From the NCBI GenBank assembly GCA_052168355.1, contig JBQLZQ010000056.1, positions 62,001-126,000 on the forward strand: a DNA stretch of 64,000 nucleotides, given 5' to 3'. Below the pieces are notes generated by a model. That model searched no databases, was not told where the DNA came from, and saw only the letters and a program-made list of their open reading frames with translations. The translations under genes and the position numbers were made by a program. This document shows positions 1-9,121 of the stretch, in pieces. The number at the start of each line of letters is the position of its first letter. Positions within the stretch are counted from its first letter, which is position 1. Source of the DNA: JBQLZQ01 sp052168355. Its GTDB lineage: Bacteria > Pseudomonadota > Alphaproteobacteria > DSM-16000 > Inquilinaceae.

Positions 1-117
1 CCCCGACGGCCCCAGCAGCGACACGAACTCCCCCGCCCGGATCGTCAGGTCGAGGCCGTGGACCGCCACGAAGGGGCCGAAGGTCTTGCGGACGGCCGTC
101 AGAACGACATCGGACAT
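1..117 (-). CDS. Carbohydrate ABC transporter ATPase, N-terminal fragment (cut by window edge)
   Basis: The reverse strand reads MSDVVLTAVRKTFGPF and runs to the start of a Walker A motif (LLGPSG) before the window ends, so about 39 residues are visible. This is the usual N-terminus of the MalK/UgpC type of ATPase that energises sugar and glycerol-phosphate importers. It begins 7 bases after the stop of the upstream permease gene, making it the fourth gene of the binding protein-permease-permease-ATPase operon. The rest of the protein lies outside the window. The family call rests on few residues but agrees with the operon order. Confidence 0.85.
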   Translation of the reverse strand, partial: MSDVVLTAVRKTFGPFVAVHGLDLTIRAGEFVSLLGPSG

Positions 118-124
118 GAGCAGA

Positions 125-955
125 CTATCCCTTCACGCCGCCGGCGCCAAAGCCGCGGGTCAGATAGCTTTGCAGGAATGCGAAGACGACGATCAGGGGC
201 AGGCTCATCATCACCGACGCCGCCATCAGCAAAGACCACTCGATGTTGAAGGCGGAGATCAGCATGCTCATCACGCCTGTGGTGAGCGGCCGGGCCGCGT
301 CGGAATTCACCAGCACCAGGGCGTACAGGTACTCGTTCCACGACAGGATGAACGTGAACAGGGCGGTGGAGATGATGCCGGGCAGCAGCTGCGGCAGGAT
401 CACGTCCCAAAAGGCGCCGAGCCGCGTGGCGCCGTCGACCAGGGCCGCGGACTCGAGATCCTCCGGGATCCCCGCCATAAAGGACCGCAGCAGCCAGAGG
501 GCATAGGGCAGCGCGAACGTGGTGTAGGCGATCACCAGGCTGAACAGGGTGTTGGACAGCCCCAGTTTCACCATGAAAAGGTAAAGCGGGATGATCAGCA
601 CCACTGACGGCAGCAGGTAGGTGAACAGCACCAGGAAGGCGAGGCTCTCCCGCCCGCGATAGGCGAAACGGACCAGGCTGTAGGCGCCCAACGTCGCGAT
701 CGCCACGACGACAAAGGTGGTCGCGCTGGCCAGCAGCACGGAGTTCCTGAAATAGGTGAGAAACGGCGTTTCCGTCAGAAGGCGGATATAGTGCTCGAAT
801 GTCGGGCTCTCCGGCAGCAGCGTCGGCGGTCGGCGAAACAATTCGTACCCCGGCTTCAGAGAGGTCACGACCATCCAAACGAGCGGGAAGGCCACGGCCA
901 CGATCAGGCCCCAGGTGAACAGGTTGAACAGAACGGTGCGGACGGCGCGCATCAT
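125..955 (-). CDS. Carbohydrate ABC transporter permease, MalG/UgpE type
   Basis: A 276-residue inner-membrane permease, CUT1 family by operon context. The MMRAVRTVLF start is chosen because it overlaps the upstream stop as ATGA; a much longer open frame exists upstream but is a shadow of the other permease. About six hydrophobic segments are seen, and an EAA-type loop (ESAALVDGAT, followed by LPQLLPG) that should contact the ATPase lies in the second half. It is translationally coupled to the MalF-type permease and followed directly by the ATPase. The substrate is unknown. Confidence 0.95.
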   Translation of the reverse strand: MMRAVRTVLFNLFTWGLIVAVAFPLVWMVVTSLKPGYELFRRPPTLLPESPTFEHYIRLLTETPFLTYFRNSVLLASATTFVVVAIATLGAYSLVRFAYRGRESLAFLVLFTYLLPSVVLIIPLYLFMVKLGLSNTLFSLVIAYTTFALPYALWLLRSFMAGIPEDLESAALVDGATRLGAFWDVILPQLLPGIISTALFTFILSWNEYLYALVLVNSDAARPLTTGVMSMLISAFNIEWSLLMAASVMMSLPLIVVFAFLQSYLTRGFGAGGVKG

Positions 956-1848
956 CCGTCCTTTCGCCCGGTTCGTCTTATGTAGGCGATCATGAAAACC
1001 AGCATGATGGCCATCATCACCACGGCGTAGGCGGACGCCATGCCCATTTGGTTGAGGGCGAAGGCTTCTTTGTAGACCAGCAGCGGCAGGGTCTGGGTCG
1101 AGATGACGGGTCCGCCGCCGGTCAAAAGATAGATCAGATCGAACTCCTTGAAGTCCCAGATCGCGCGCAACATGACGATAACGACCAGCACATCGCGAAG
1201 CTGCGGCAAGGTGATGTCGATAAACCGGCTTATCGGCCCGGCACCGTCGATCCGTGCCGCCTCGTAGAGTTGTTCGGGGATGGTCTGAAGCCGCGCCAGC
1301 GTGGCGATGACCACGAACGGGAAATACTTCCACGCGCCGACGAAGATGACCGACAGCATGGCGTTGGGCATGGTGCCAAGCCAGTCCACCGGCATGTCCG
1401 ACAGCCCCGCCGCGACGATCAGATGGTTGAGAATGCCGTAGAGGTCGTTGAACAGCCAACGCCACACAAGAACCGCCACCACGGTCGAGACGAAGTAGGG
1501 AAACAGAACCAGGCTGCGGGCCAGCGACCGGAACCACAAATTCTGGTGCAGCAACAACGCCATGCCGACGCCGAACACGATCTGCAGAAACAGCGTCCCC
1601 GCCGTCCAGATCAGATTGTTCCGAAGCGACGACCAGAACTCACCCGTTGCCAGCAGGACGGCATAGTTGTCGAAACCGACCCAGGACCCCTGCAATGTCG
1701 GCGTGTAGATCGAAAAGAGGCTGAGATAGATCGCGGAGATCAGCGGATAGACGATGACCGCGCAGAAGACGAGAACGGTCGGCGCGATAAGCATCGCGCC
1801 GAGCAGGGCATAGTGCCTTTCCAGCGGTGTTTTCTGCGACTCGGCCAT
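952..1848 (-). CDS. Carbohydrate ABC transporter permease, MalF/UgpA type
   Basis: A 298-residue permease with an N-terminal hydrophobic segment (LLGAMLIAPTVLVF), several further membrane spans and the EAA loop YEAARIDGAG followed by LPQLRD. It forms the heteromeric channel with the next permease. It lies 82 bases downstream of the binding-protein gene, and that gap holds a strong hairpin (1877-1906). Length and motif positions are normal for the family. Confidence 0.95.
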   Translation of the reverse strand: MAESQKTPLERHYALLGAMLIAPTVLVFCAVIVYPLISAIYLSLFSIYTPTLQGSWVGFDNYAVLLATGEFWSSLRNNLIWTAGTLFLQIVFGVGMALLLHQNLWFRSLARSLVLFPYFVSTVVAVLVWRWLFNDLYGILNHLIVAAGLSDMPVDWLGTMPNAMLSVIFVGAWKYFPFVVIATLARLQTIPEQLYEAARIDGAGPISRFIDITLPQLRDVLVVIVMLRAIWDFKEFDLIYLLTGGGPVISTQTLPLLVYKEAFALNQMGMASAYAVVMMAIMLVFMIAYIRRTGRKDG

Positions 1849-1876
1849 CTGCGCGGCGCCTTGCGATCCCGTTCCG

Positions 1877-1906
1877 GATCTTCGGGCACATGCGCGCCCG
1901 AAGATC
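1877..1906 (-). other. Intra-operon hairpin between binding protein and permease genes
   Basis: GATCTTCGGGC (1877-1887) and GCCCGAAGATC (1896-1906) form a perfect 11-bp stem with an 8-base loop in the gap between the binding-protein stop and the permease start. There is no T-run after it in the direction of transcription, so it fits a stabilising or partial-attenuation hairpin that keeps binding-protein mRNA in excess, as known for the malE-malF gap. The function is inferred. Confidence 0.7.
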
Positions 1907-1930
1907 GCTTGAAGGGTTCAACAGCGCAAA

Positions 1931-3280
1931 TCAACCCTTCATGATGTCGTCGATGGCCTTGGCCGTCTCACCGATGACGGCGTCGGCGTTCTCATCGTTC
2001 AGGACGATCCGCTGCACCATCTCGGCCAGCACGCCGGACCCGACGATCGCCCCGGCCTTGACGTTCGGCTTGTGGGCCGAGGACTCCCAGCCGAGGTTGT
2101 AGCCCGAGGCAGCGGCCGAAGACATCAGTTCCACCTCCGCCTCGTACTTCTCGATGATCGCGTTGTCCTGGTAGCGGCTGTCCTGGGCGATGGTCTTCAA
2201 CACCGGCAGAACGTGCCCCGGTGCGGCGTGCAGCTGCTTGATGTAGCCTTCCGGGTCATAGAGGAACGCGGCGAAGGCCTTGGTCGCCTCCATGTTCGGC
2301 GCGGCCTTGGGGATGAAGACGCTGGGGAAATCGTTGAACGTCCACGGCGCCACGTCCGCAGAAATCGTGGGATAGGTCACGCAGGTCACGTGGTCGGCGA
2401 TCGGCGGGTTCTGTTCGTTGACATTGGCCAGCACGCGCCCGGTATAGATGCCGGTGGCGGTCGCCCCCGAGACGAAGGCCGTCAGGCTTTCGCCCCAGGA
2501 ATAGTTGGTAGCGCCGGGAGGGCAAAGCTCGCGCATCGAGGCATAGAACTCCAGCGCGTTGCGCGTCTCCGGGCTGTCCAGCGCGATCTCCAGATCGGGC
2601 GAGAAGACCTGACCGCCAGCCAGATGGATAAACCCGATGATGGTCAACGTGGTCATCGAGTTCTTGGCGTAGGGCAGCGGCGCGCCGTAGATGCCGTTGC
2701 CCTGCATCGCGGTGCAGGCGGCGCGCAATTCGTCCCAGGTTTCCGGAATCTTGTCGACACCGGCCTGTTCCATGAGATCCCGGCGGACCCACAGCATGTT
2801 GGCGGCGGAATTGCCGATGCCGCTGCCCGCATACTGGCCCTCGTCGATCTCATAGATGTCGTTGGCGCCGGCGTAGTATTTCTCGGGCCCGACCATCGCG
2901 ATCACGTCGTTGAAGGGCTCGAGCAGGCCGTTGCTCCAATAATCGGAGACGGCGAAGGACGGCAGATGGGTGACGATGTTCGGTACCTCGCCACTGGCGA
3001 ACGCGGCCGCGAGCTGCGGCTGGTATCCTTCGTCCGAGGTTTTTTCGAACACCACCTTGACGTTGGGATGCAGCGCCTCGAACTGCCGCATCTGGAATTC
3101 ATAGGCCGCCAGCTGGCCGGGCGAGGCCTGGGGCGACCACCACCGGATCGTCGCCGCGTCCTGCGCCCGAAGCCGCGCCGGCGCGACCGCCAGAGCGGTG
3201 GTGGCGGCCAAGCCGGCCAATGCGGTGCGCCGGGTAACGCCGGTCCCGCCATGGATGCGAGATTTGGTCTGATCCGTCAT
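1931..3280 (-). CDS. Extracellular solute-binding protein, family 1
   Basis: A periplasmic receptor of 449 residues for the adjacent carbohydrate-type importer. The N-terminus has a twin-arginine-like export signal (TRRTALAGLAATTALA, then ARLRAQDA). The body shows the usual family-1 features, including IRWWSPQ after the signal and a region rich in Trp and Tyr (TNYSWGESLTAF). ATG at 3280 is preferred over the GTG at 3289 because AGGAGG lies 10 bases upstream of it. It is the first gene of the leftward transport operon and is divergent from the IclR gene. A perfect 20-bp palindrome sits 47 bases upstream of the start. The ligand cannot be told. Confidence 0.95.
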   Translation of the reverse strand: MTDQTKSRIHGGTGVTRRTALAGLAATTALAVAPARLRAQDAATIRWWSPQASPGQLAAYEFQMRQFEALHPNVKVVFEKTSDEGYQPQLAAAFASGEVPNIVTHLPSFAVSDYWSNGLLEPFNDVIAMVGPEKYYAGANDIYEIDEGQYAGSGIGNSAANMLWVRRDLMEQAGVDKIPETWDELRAACTAMQGNGIYGAPLPYAKNSMTTLTIIGFIHLAGGQVFSPDLEIALDSPETRNALEFYASMRELCPPGATNYSWGESLTAFVSGATATGIYTGRVLANVNEQNPPIADHVTCVTYPTISADVAPWTFNDFPSVFIPKAAPNMEATKAFAAFLYDPEGYIKQLHAAPGHVLPVLKTIAQDSRYQDNAIIEKYEAEVELMSSAAASGYNLGWESSAHKPNVKAGAIVGSGVLAEMVQRIVLNDENADAVIGETAKAIDDIMKG

Positions 3281-3326
3281 GTCGAGCACTCCTCCTGCTG
3301 TCCGCCGATTGTACTATATGTTCATA

Positions 3327-3346
3327 TATCGCACATTTGTGCGATA
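3327..3346. promoter_or_regulatory. Perfect palindromic operator (site A)
   Basis: TATCGCACATTTGTGCGATA is a perfect 9-2-9 inverted repeat in the 282-base divergent region between the binding-protein gene and the IclR gene. It is 47 bases upstream of the binding-protein start and about 220 bases upstream of the regulator. Variants recur before five other transcription units in 8.2-21.6 kb. The adjacent IclR protein is the obvious candidate to bind it; that assignment is inferred. Confidence 0.8.
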
Positions 3347-3562
3347 GTGACACCAACGGTTAATCCTTGGCAAGTCCTTAAACCGGACCGCGCGAGGCGC
3401 CCGCGAACCGGAGTCGGATCAGTAAGCTTGAAAAACCCGCCCTATTCGGACAAGTGTCATCCCGCTGATCGGGACCGCCTCGCCAAGGCGCGGGAGGGAT
3501 CGATTTCAACCCGGGATACCTCGACCTTGACCAGACAGAAAACCAAGTCCGCCAACAAGCTG

Positions 3563-4387
3563 ATGTCGGGGCGCGAAAACCTCTCGTCGCTTTCGGCTCA
3601 GTCGGACAATGGCGGCGAGCCGTTTCAGATCAGCGAGCGCGATTACGTCAGTTCGCTGGCGCGGGGCCTCGAGATTCTCCGCGCCTTCAGCAAGACCCGC
3701 AAGAAAATGACCCTCAGCGAGGTGGCGGCGGAGACGGGCATCACCCGCGCGGCGACCCGGCGGTTTCTGCTGACGCTGGTGCGCGAGGGCTATGCCGCGA
3801 CCGACGGCAAACTGTTCGATCTCACGCCCCAGGTGCTGGAGCTGGGGTTTTCGGTCCTGTCCCGGATCGCGACCTGGGACATCGCCAAACCGTTCCTGGA
3901 ACGGCTGAGCGAGCAGATCGAGGAGTCGGTATCGGCCTCGGTTCTCGACGGGTTCGACGTCGTCTATGTCAGCGGCGCGCAGTTCAATCGGATCATCAGC
4001 GTCGGCGTGTCCGTCGGCAACCGGTTGCCGGCCTATTGCACGGCGACCGGGCGGGTGCTCCTTGCCGGACAACCGGAAGGGGATTGGGACGCGATCGTCA
4101 AGGCAATCAAGCTGGAGCCGCGCACCCAACACACCGTCACGTCCAAGGCGCGGTTCCGCGAGATCCTGAAGGAGACGCGCGCGCAAGGGTACTCGCTCGT
4201 GGATCAGGAACTGGAGATCGGACTTCTGTCCATCGCCATTCCGTTGGTCACGCTTTCGGGCCGCACCGTCGGATCGATCAATGTCGGCTGCCCATCGGTG
4301 CGTGCCACGCCCAAGGACATGGTCCGCCGCATCCTGCCCGCGCTGCAGGAAACGGGTCAGCAGATTACCCAGGCGCTTCCGACCTGA
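3563..4387 (+). CDS. IclR family transcriptional regulator
   Basis: A 274-residue regulator from the ATG at 3563. The N-terminal winged helix (SLARGLEILRAF, then LSEVAAETGITRAATRRFLLTL) covers roughly residues 27-85, and the C-terminal IclR effector domain (AYCTATGRVLLAG, then GYSLVDQELEIGL) covers residues 95-270. The start is uncertain: no clear ribosome site precedes 3563, and an in-frame TTG at 3527 is possible. It is divergent from the importer operon, and its stop codon abuts the stop of the convergent DadA gene with no gap. It probably controls the region through the repeated palindrome; whether as activator or repressor is unknown. Confidence 0.93.
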   Translation: MSGRENLSSLSAQSDNGGEPFQISERDYVSSLARGLEILRAFSKTRKKMTLSEVAAETGITRAATRRFLLTLVREGYAATDGKLFDLTPQVLELGFSVLSRIATWDIAKPFLERLSEQIEESVSASVLDGFDVVYVSGAQFNRIISVGVSVGNRLPAYCTATGRVLLAGQPEGDWDAIVKAIKLEPRTQHTVTSKARFREILKETRAQGYSLVDQELEIGLLSIAIPLVTLSGRTVGSINVGCPSVRATPKDMVRRILPALQETGQQITQALPT

Positions 4388-5521
4388 TCACGAAAACCGG
4401 TCGGGCGCATAGGGCGCGACGTCGAACGGCGGGGCCTGGCCGAGCGCGATCCTGGCCGCCGCCTGACCGATCAACGGTCCCAGGGTGTAGCCGGCATCGC
4501 CGGGCACGGCAAAGACGATCCGATCGGTCTTGCCCGACCGGCCGACAGCGCTTTTCCCGTCCATGGTGGTGTTGAGACCGGCCCAGGTTCGCAGCACGCG
4601 AAGATCGCCGATCGCCGGGACCAGCCGCCCGGCCAGCGCCACGTTGCCAAGCAGGCTCTTGGCCAGAACCTCCGGCCCGGGGTCGCCCGGGCCGTAGCGC
4701 GCCGGCCAGCCGCCGCCGATCACGATCTGCCCGGATCGGAACTGCTTCAGGGTGATCTGCCGGTCGGCGTGCTGAACCAGATGGCGCAGGCCGTACGCCG
4801 CCGGTTCGGTGATATTCATGTGGAGAGGTTCCCATCGCGTCGGCAGCGCCACGCCGATGGGCGTCGACAACGCGCCGGCCCCCCAGGCGGCGGCCAGAAC
4901 GATCTGGTCGGCCACGTACCGGCGGCTGCCCCGCGCCTCCACCGTCCGGCCGTGGAGCCCGATGGCGCCGATGTCGTCCGCCGCGAAGCGGACACCGGCG
5001 CAGGCCGCGCGTGCCTTCAGCTTCCGGTTGGCGACCAGCGGGTTGAGCTTGCCCTCGTCGTAGCAGATCTCGGCACCGATCACCTGGGGTCCGAAATAGC
5101 CCGCCAGCCGGTCGAGCGCCGCCCGGTCGAGGATATCGACGGAAAGACCGGCCCGGCGTTCGCGCGCCGCCTTCTCTTCGAGGAAACGAAGCTGGATTTC
5201 GGTCTCCGCCACCATCAGCCCGCCCTCGCGGCTGAGCTCGAACCCGCCGTGCCGCTCGTCGAGCTGTTCCCACAGACGCGCCGCCTGGACGTAGAGAGGC
5301 AGCGACGCCTCGACGTTCGGCGCCTGATCGGGAAACAGCCTCAGAAACCGGCTTTGCATCTGCACATGCAGGCTGCCCGCGTTGGCGGACGACCCGGCAT
5401 GGCGACCGGCGTCGACGACTACGACATCCGCGCCGCCCTCGGCGACGGTCAGGGCGGCCGTGATCCCGACGATCCCGCCACCGATGACAAGGACATCGCT
5501 GCGGATCGGATCAGAGGTCAC
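4388..5521 (-). CDS. FAD-dependent oxidoreductase, DadA/HcnC type (oxidase beta subunit)
   Basis: A 377-residue flavoprotein. VLVIGGGIVGI near residue 10 is the Rossmann FAD motif, and GSSANAGSLHVQ follows. GTG at 5521 is chosen because it overlaps the upstream gene by 11 bases and places the FAD motif at the normal distance. Together with the preceding fused ferredoxin/FAD protein it resembles the beta subunit of HcnABC-type dehydrogenases, which include opine oxidases, D-hydroxyproline dehydrogenase and hydrogen cyanide synthase. These oxidise amino acids or secondary amines to imines. The substrate is not determined. Confidence 0.92.
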   Translation of the reverse strand: MTSDPIRSDVLVIGGGIVGITAALTVAEGGADVVVVDAGRHAGSSANAGSLHVQMQSRFLRLFPDQAPNVEASLPLYVQAARLWEQLDERHGGFELSREGGLMVAETEIQLRFLEEKAARERRAGLSVDILDRAALDRLAGYFGPQVIGAEICYDEGKLNPLVANRKLKARAACAGVRFAADDIGAIGLHGRTVEARGSRRYVADQIVLAAAWGAGALSTPIGVALPTRWEPLHMNITEPAAYGLRHLVQHADRQITLKQFRSGQIVIGGGWPARYGPGDPGPEVLAKSLLGNVALAGRLVPAIGDLRVLRTWAGLNTTMDGKSAVGRSGKTDRIVFAVPGDAGYTLGPLIGQAAARIALGQAPPFDVAPYAPDRFS

Positions 5522-7190
5522 CCTCGGCCTCGTGCGCCGCGAGGATCGCCCGGATCGGCACCGGCTTGATCGGGGTCCGGGGCGCAAAGAACGACAGATC
5601 CTCCATAGGGCGATCCGTCCGCCCGGCCAGATGACGCGCCAGGGCGGGGCCGCAATACCGACCCTGACACCGCCCCATGCCCAGCCGGGTCGTCCGCTTG
5701 ACGGATCCGATCTCGGCCACGTTGTTCTCGAGCGCCGCATCCACGTCGGCCCGCGTCACCTCCTCGCACCGGCAGACGAGCGTGCCGGCCGGCACATCGG
5801 CCAACGGCCGCGCCGCCGCCTCGTAAAGACGCCAGAGCATCGTCTGGAACCTGCGGTGACGGGACAGGCGCCGACGGATCGACGCCGTGTCCGGCATGGC
5901 CGTGCTGGCGCCCGAGGCGGCCGCCGCGGCCGCGCCGGCGATATGTCCCTCCACCTGCGCCGCCGGGGCACCGCCCAGGCCGCAGCAGTCGCCGATGGCG
6001 AAAAGACCCGACACGCTGGTCTCCATGAGGTCGCTGCGGACGGGACGAAGCTGATCCATCCCGGTGTCGTAGGTCATTGCCGCGCCCAGCAGGCGCAGGA
6101 TCTCGTTCTGCGGCTGGAACCCATAGTTCATGCAGACCGCGTCCACATCCAGGGCGTCGATGCCGCCGCCAGCGGCGCGGGCATAGACCCGCAACCCGTC
6201 CGGCCACGGCTCGATCCGGTCGAGCAGGGTCCGGTAGCGGGGCGCGGTGCCCTTGGCCGTCAGGCGCGACAGCATCGCCGCCCCCCGCAGGGCAAACTTC
6301 GGGTCCGCCGCGATCATCGCGGCAAGGGCCCCCGGCTTCGACCAGGGCGGCGCGGCGGACTCGGCGACGATCCGAACGTCGGCGCCACCGTCCAGCAGCT
6401 CCAGCGCCACCTGATAGTTGAGCGGACCGGATCCGAACACGGCGACCCGCCGACCCGGCAGTGTCCGATAGCTGCGCCAAAGGGTCTGGGCGGCCCCGAC
6501 GGTCATCACACCGGGCAGATGCCAGCCGGGCACCATCAGCGGCCGTTCATAGGCGCCGGTGGCCACAATCGTGGTCTTGGGCTCCACGATCAGGGCGCCG
6601 CCGTCCCGTTCGGCGTAGAAGACCGGACCGTGGAACGCGCCCCACACCTCGGCACCGTGCAGGATCTCGACACCGGCCGCCTCGGCCGCGCCGACCAGAT
6701 CGGTTCCTTCCCGTTGCTGCCCGTCGAGCGGCGGCATCTCCAGATCCGGGGCGGTCTGTTTGAAATATTGCCCGCCGGGAACCCGGCGATCATCCAGGAG
6801 CAAGGTGCGCGCGCCCGCCCGCGCCGCGGCGATCGCCGCCGTCAGTCCGCCGGCACCACCGCCGATCACCAGAACGTCCGGTGTTTCGCGGCGGGGCGGA
6901 GGCGCATCGGCGGCGGGCGCCGAGGCCCCGAGGTCGGGAAGAGCGGCCTGCCGTCTGACGACGATGCCGGGGGCCGCCTTGGCCATGCAGGCCCGCTGGT
7001 TCGGCCGCCCATCGATCTCGACCAAACACTCCTGGCACACGCCCATGCCGCAAAAGACACCGCGCCATTGACCGGATTTGGTTTCGCGATACTCCCGGAT
7101 GCCCGCCTCGATCAGCGCCGCGGCAACGGACTGGCCGGGCCTGGCGACGATTGCCCGGTCATCGAATATGAACTGCAGGAGGGCGGTCAT
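5511..7190 (-). CDS. Fused ferredoxin-FAD/NAD(P) oxidoreductase-BFD protein (HcnA-HcnB-like)
   Basis: A 559-residue fusion. Residues 1-80 form a [2Fe-2S] domain with Cys47, Cys52, Cys55 and Cys68 (CGMGVCQEC). Residues about 105-440 form an FAD/NAD(P) domain (VLVIGGGAGGLTAA, VFGSGPLNYQ, LFAIGDCCGLGG). The C-terminal part has a BFD-like [2Fe-2S] motif (CRCEEV and GRCQGRYC). In HcnABC and opine oxidases the ferredoxin piece is usually a separate gene. The ATG at 7190 overlaps the upstream stop as ATGA. It probably passes electrons from the following DadA subunit. Confidence 0.92.
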   Translation of the reverse strand: MTALLQFIFDDRAIVARPGQSVAAALIEAGIREYRETKSGQWRGVFCGMGVCQECLVEIDGRPNQRACMAKAAPGIVVRRQAALPDLGASAPAADAPPPRRETPDVLVIGGGAGGLTAAIAAARAGARTLLLDDRRVPGGQYFKQTAPDLEMPPLDGQQREGTDLVGAAEAAGVEILHGAEVWGAFHGPVFYAERDGGALIVEPKTTIVATGAYERPLMVPGWHLPGVMTVGAAQTLWRSYRTLPGRRVAVFGSGPLNYQVALELLDGGADVRIVAESAAPPWSKPGALAAMIAADPKFALRGAAMLSRLTAKGTAPRYRTLLDRIEPWPDGLRVYARAAGGGIDALDVDAVCMNYGFQPQNEILRLLGAAMTYDTGMDQLRPVRSDLMETSVSGLFAIGDCCGLGGAPAAQVEGHIAGAAAAAASGASTAMPDTASIRRRLSRHRRFQTMLWRLYEAAARPLADVPAGTLVCRCEEVTRADVDAALENNVAEIGSVKRTTRLGMGRCQGRYCGPALARHLAGRTDRPMEDLSFFAPRTPIKPVPIRAILAAHEAEGDL

Positions 7191-8194
7191 GACCCGCCGG
7201 CGCCTTCGGACCGGCGGGCCCAGCGGTCGAGGATGGGTCGCCGCACCGCCAGCAGACGCGACAACGCATCTTCCCGCCACGCCCGCCGCGCCGGCAGATC
7301 GTCCAGCGGCAGGATGGCGCGGCGCTGTCGGTCCACGTCTGCCACCAGGTCGGGCGGCCAGACGCACTCCCGTTCGCCGCGATCTTCGCCGATGGCGCGA
7401 TAGGCCGGCCCCATGCGGGCGGCATGGCCCTGGATGCCGCCGGGCGTGTTCAGTTCCGCCGTCTCGAACGGGCCCGACAAGGCCCAGCGGGGGCCGAGTC
7501 CCTCGGTCACCAGGAGATCCAGATCGGCCACGTCGATCACCCTTTCAGACACCAGGCGATAGGCCTCGCGCAGGATCGCGCCCTGCAGGCGGTTGAAGAC
7601 AAACCCCGGAATCTCCCGGCCAAGGCGCACGGGAACAAAGCCGCCCGCCCGAAAAACCGCAATCGCCCGGTCCGTGGCGTCCGGGGCGGTTTGCGGCGAC
7701 GGCGCGCATTCGACCAGCCGGATCACCGTGGGTGGATTGATGACATGGGCGCACAGACAGCGGGTTCTGCGCGACGGGTCATCGACGATCTGGGAGATGG
7801 TGAGGGCCGACGAGGTCGTGGCGATCACCGTCGACGGGCCGGCCCAGTCCAGCAGATCGGAAAATATCGCGCGCTTGAGGGCCAGCGCCTCGGGGCCGGC
7901 CTCGACGATCATCGCCGGGTCGGGCCGCGTCTCGCCAAGGCCGGCGCGCGGCACGATTCGGCCCGCCGCACCGTCCGCGTCGCTTTCGGCCAGACCCGCG
8001 CGGTCCATGGCCGGATGGCGCCGCAGCACGTCGGACCGGATGGCGTCCCGCCTGACACCGTCCGGTTCGACGATATCGACCGCGAACCCGCGATCCGCGA
8101 AGACGGCGGCCACGCCGACACCGATCGCGCCGGCACCGATGACCGCCACCCGCGGCGGGGCGGGGTCGGGGAAAGCGGTGGTCGGATCAGCCAT
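7187..8194 (-). CDS. 3-hydroxyacyl-CoA dehydrogenase family NAD-dependent dehydrogenase
   Basis: A 335-residue protein with an N-terminal NAD site (VAVIGAGAIGVGVA, residues about 16-30), the middle motif TTSSALTISQI, and the region REIPGFVFNRLQGAILRE that marks the 3HCDH/lambda-crystallin/carnitine dehydrogenase group. It likely oxidises a hydroxyl group on a small hydroxy acid rather than an acyl-CoA, but this is inference. It is the first gene of the operon with the fused oxidase and DadA subunits, and it is divergent from an SDR gene. The shared 88-base gap contains palindrome site B, 31 bases from this start. Confidence 0.9.
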   Translation of the reverse strand: MADPTTAFPDPAPPRVAVIGAGAIGVGVAAVFADRGFAVDIVEPDGVRRDAIRSDVLRRHPAMDRAGLAESDADGAAGRIVPRAGLGETRPDPAMIVEAGPEALALKRAIFSDLLDWAGPSTVIATTSSALTISQIVDDPSRRTRCLCAHVINPPTVIRLVECAPSPQTAPDATDRAIAVFRAGGFVPVRLGREIPGFVFNRLQGAILREAYRLVSERVIDVADLDLLVTEGLGPRWALSGPFETAELNTPGGIQGHAARMGPAYRAIGEDRGERECVWPPDLVADVDRQRRAILPLDDLPARRAWREDALSRLLAVRRPILDRWARRSEGAGGS

Positions 8195-8224
8195 GGCGAT
8201 CGCTCCAGGGAAAACTCGTTCGCA

Positions 8225-8244
8225 TGACGTACATTTGTGCGATA
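8225..8244. promoter_or_regulatory. Palindromic operator variant (site B)
   Basis: TGACGTACATTTGTGCGATA matches the perfect site A at 17 of 20 positions, with the right half intact. It lies in the divergent gap between the dehydrogenase/oxidase operon (start 8194) and the SDR gene (start near 8283), so one bound protein could control both. Function is inferred from recurrence and position. Confidence 0.7.
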
Positions 8245-8282
8245 TCCTCAGGCAACGTCAAACCCTGATCGACGTCAAGGCC

Positions 8283-9062
8283 GTGACCGGGACCGAATCC
8301 TCGCCCTCCGCACCCCTGACCGGGCGTCGTGCCGTCATAACCGGCGGCGCGCAAGGCCTTGGACGCGCCATCGCGTCGCGCCTGGCGGACGCCGGGGCGG
8401 AGATTACGATTGTCGATCTTGAAGCCGGGTTTGCCGGCGCCGGACTGCCATCCGGCTGGGAAACCTTTGCCGCCGACCTGACAGCCCCCGACGCGGAAGC
8501 GCGACTGGGCGACCTTGCGGCTCGTCTCGATGTCGTCGATATCCTTGTGGCCAATGCCGGCGTGGTGCCGCCCTGGCGGGGCATTGCCGATCTGGACCGG
8601 GCGGAGTGGGATGCGGTGTTCGCGGTCAATGTCTGGGGCGCCGCGGTCGCCATGAAATCCATTTCCGGGTCGTTGGCGCGGTCGGACGCGGGCTCGATCG
8701 TGCTGATGGCCTCGATCAACGGGTACCGGGCCCACCCGCAGCAGGCCCTCTATACCGCATCCAAACATGCGGTGATCGGCCTGATGCGCGCCGCGGCGCA
8801 GGATCTTGGCCGCCACGGCATTCGTGTCAACGCCCTGGCGCCGGGTCCGGTGGCCACCGACGCCCTGCTCGGTCGGCTCGAAGCGCGGCACCATGCCGGC
8901 GGGCCGGCGCCTGACGATGCGATAACCGCGCTGGCCCGGGAAACGGCGCTGAACCGTATCGCCACCCCCGGGATGGTGGCCGACGCCGCCTTGTTCCTCG
9001 CCAGCGATCTGTCGGCCGGAATCACCGGGTCGGTCCTCCCCGTCGAATGCGGACTGACCTGA
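8283..9062 (+). CDS. SDR family NAD(P)-dependent oxidoreductase
   Basis: A 259-residue classical short-chain dehydrogenase. It shows the cofactor motif TGGAQGLG, the NAG motif (VANAGVV), a catalytic Ser region (VLMASING), YTASK as the catalytic Tyr-x-x-x-Lys, and VNALAPGPVATD. GTG at 8283 is the assumed start, with only weak ribosome-site support. The gene is divergent from the 3HCDH-like operon and shares site B. It probably oxidises or reduces a hydroxy/keto intermediate of the same pathway; the substrate is unknown. Confidence 0.88.
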   Translation: MTGTESSPSAPLTGRRAVITGGAQGLGRAIASRLADAGAEITIVDLEAGFAGAGLPSGWETFAADLTAPDAEARLGDLAARLDVVDILVANAGVVPPWRGIADLDRAEWDAVFAVNVWGAAVAMKSISGSLARSDAGSIVLMASINGYRAHPQQALYTASKHAVIGLMRAAAQDLGRHGIRVNALAPGPVATDALLGRLEARHHAGGPAPDDAITALARETALNRIATPGMVADAALFLASDLSAGITGSVLPVECGLT

Positions 9063-9121
9063 GAATCAAGTCTTATCGCGGGCCCGGACTGTCAGCGAAG
9101 ATCGGGCTGGTTATTGGATGA

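Noticed and set aside
2072..3562. Extended open frame upstream of the IclR gene
   Set aside because: It reads antisense through the binding-protein gene; IclR homology begins only after 3563.
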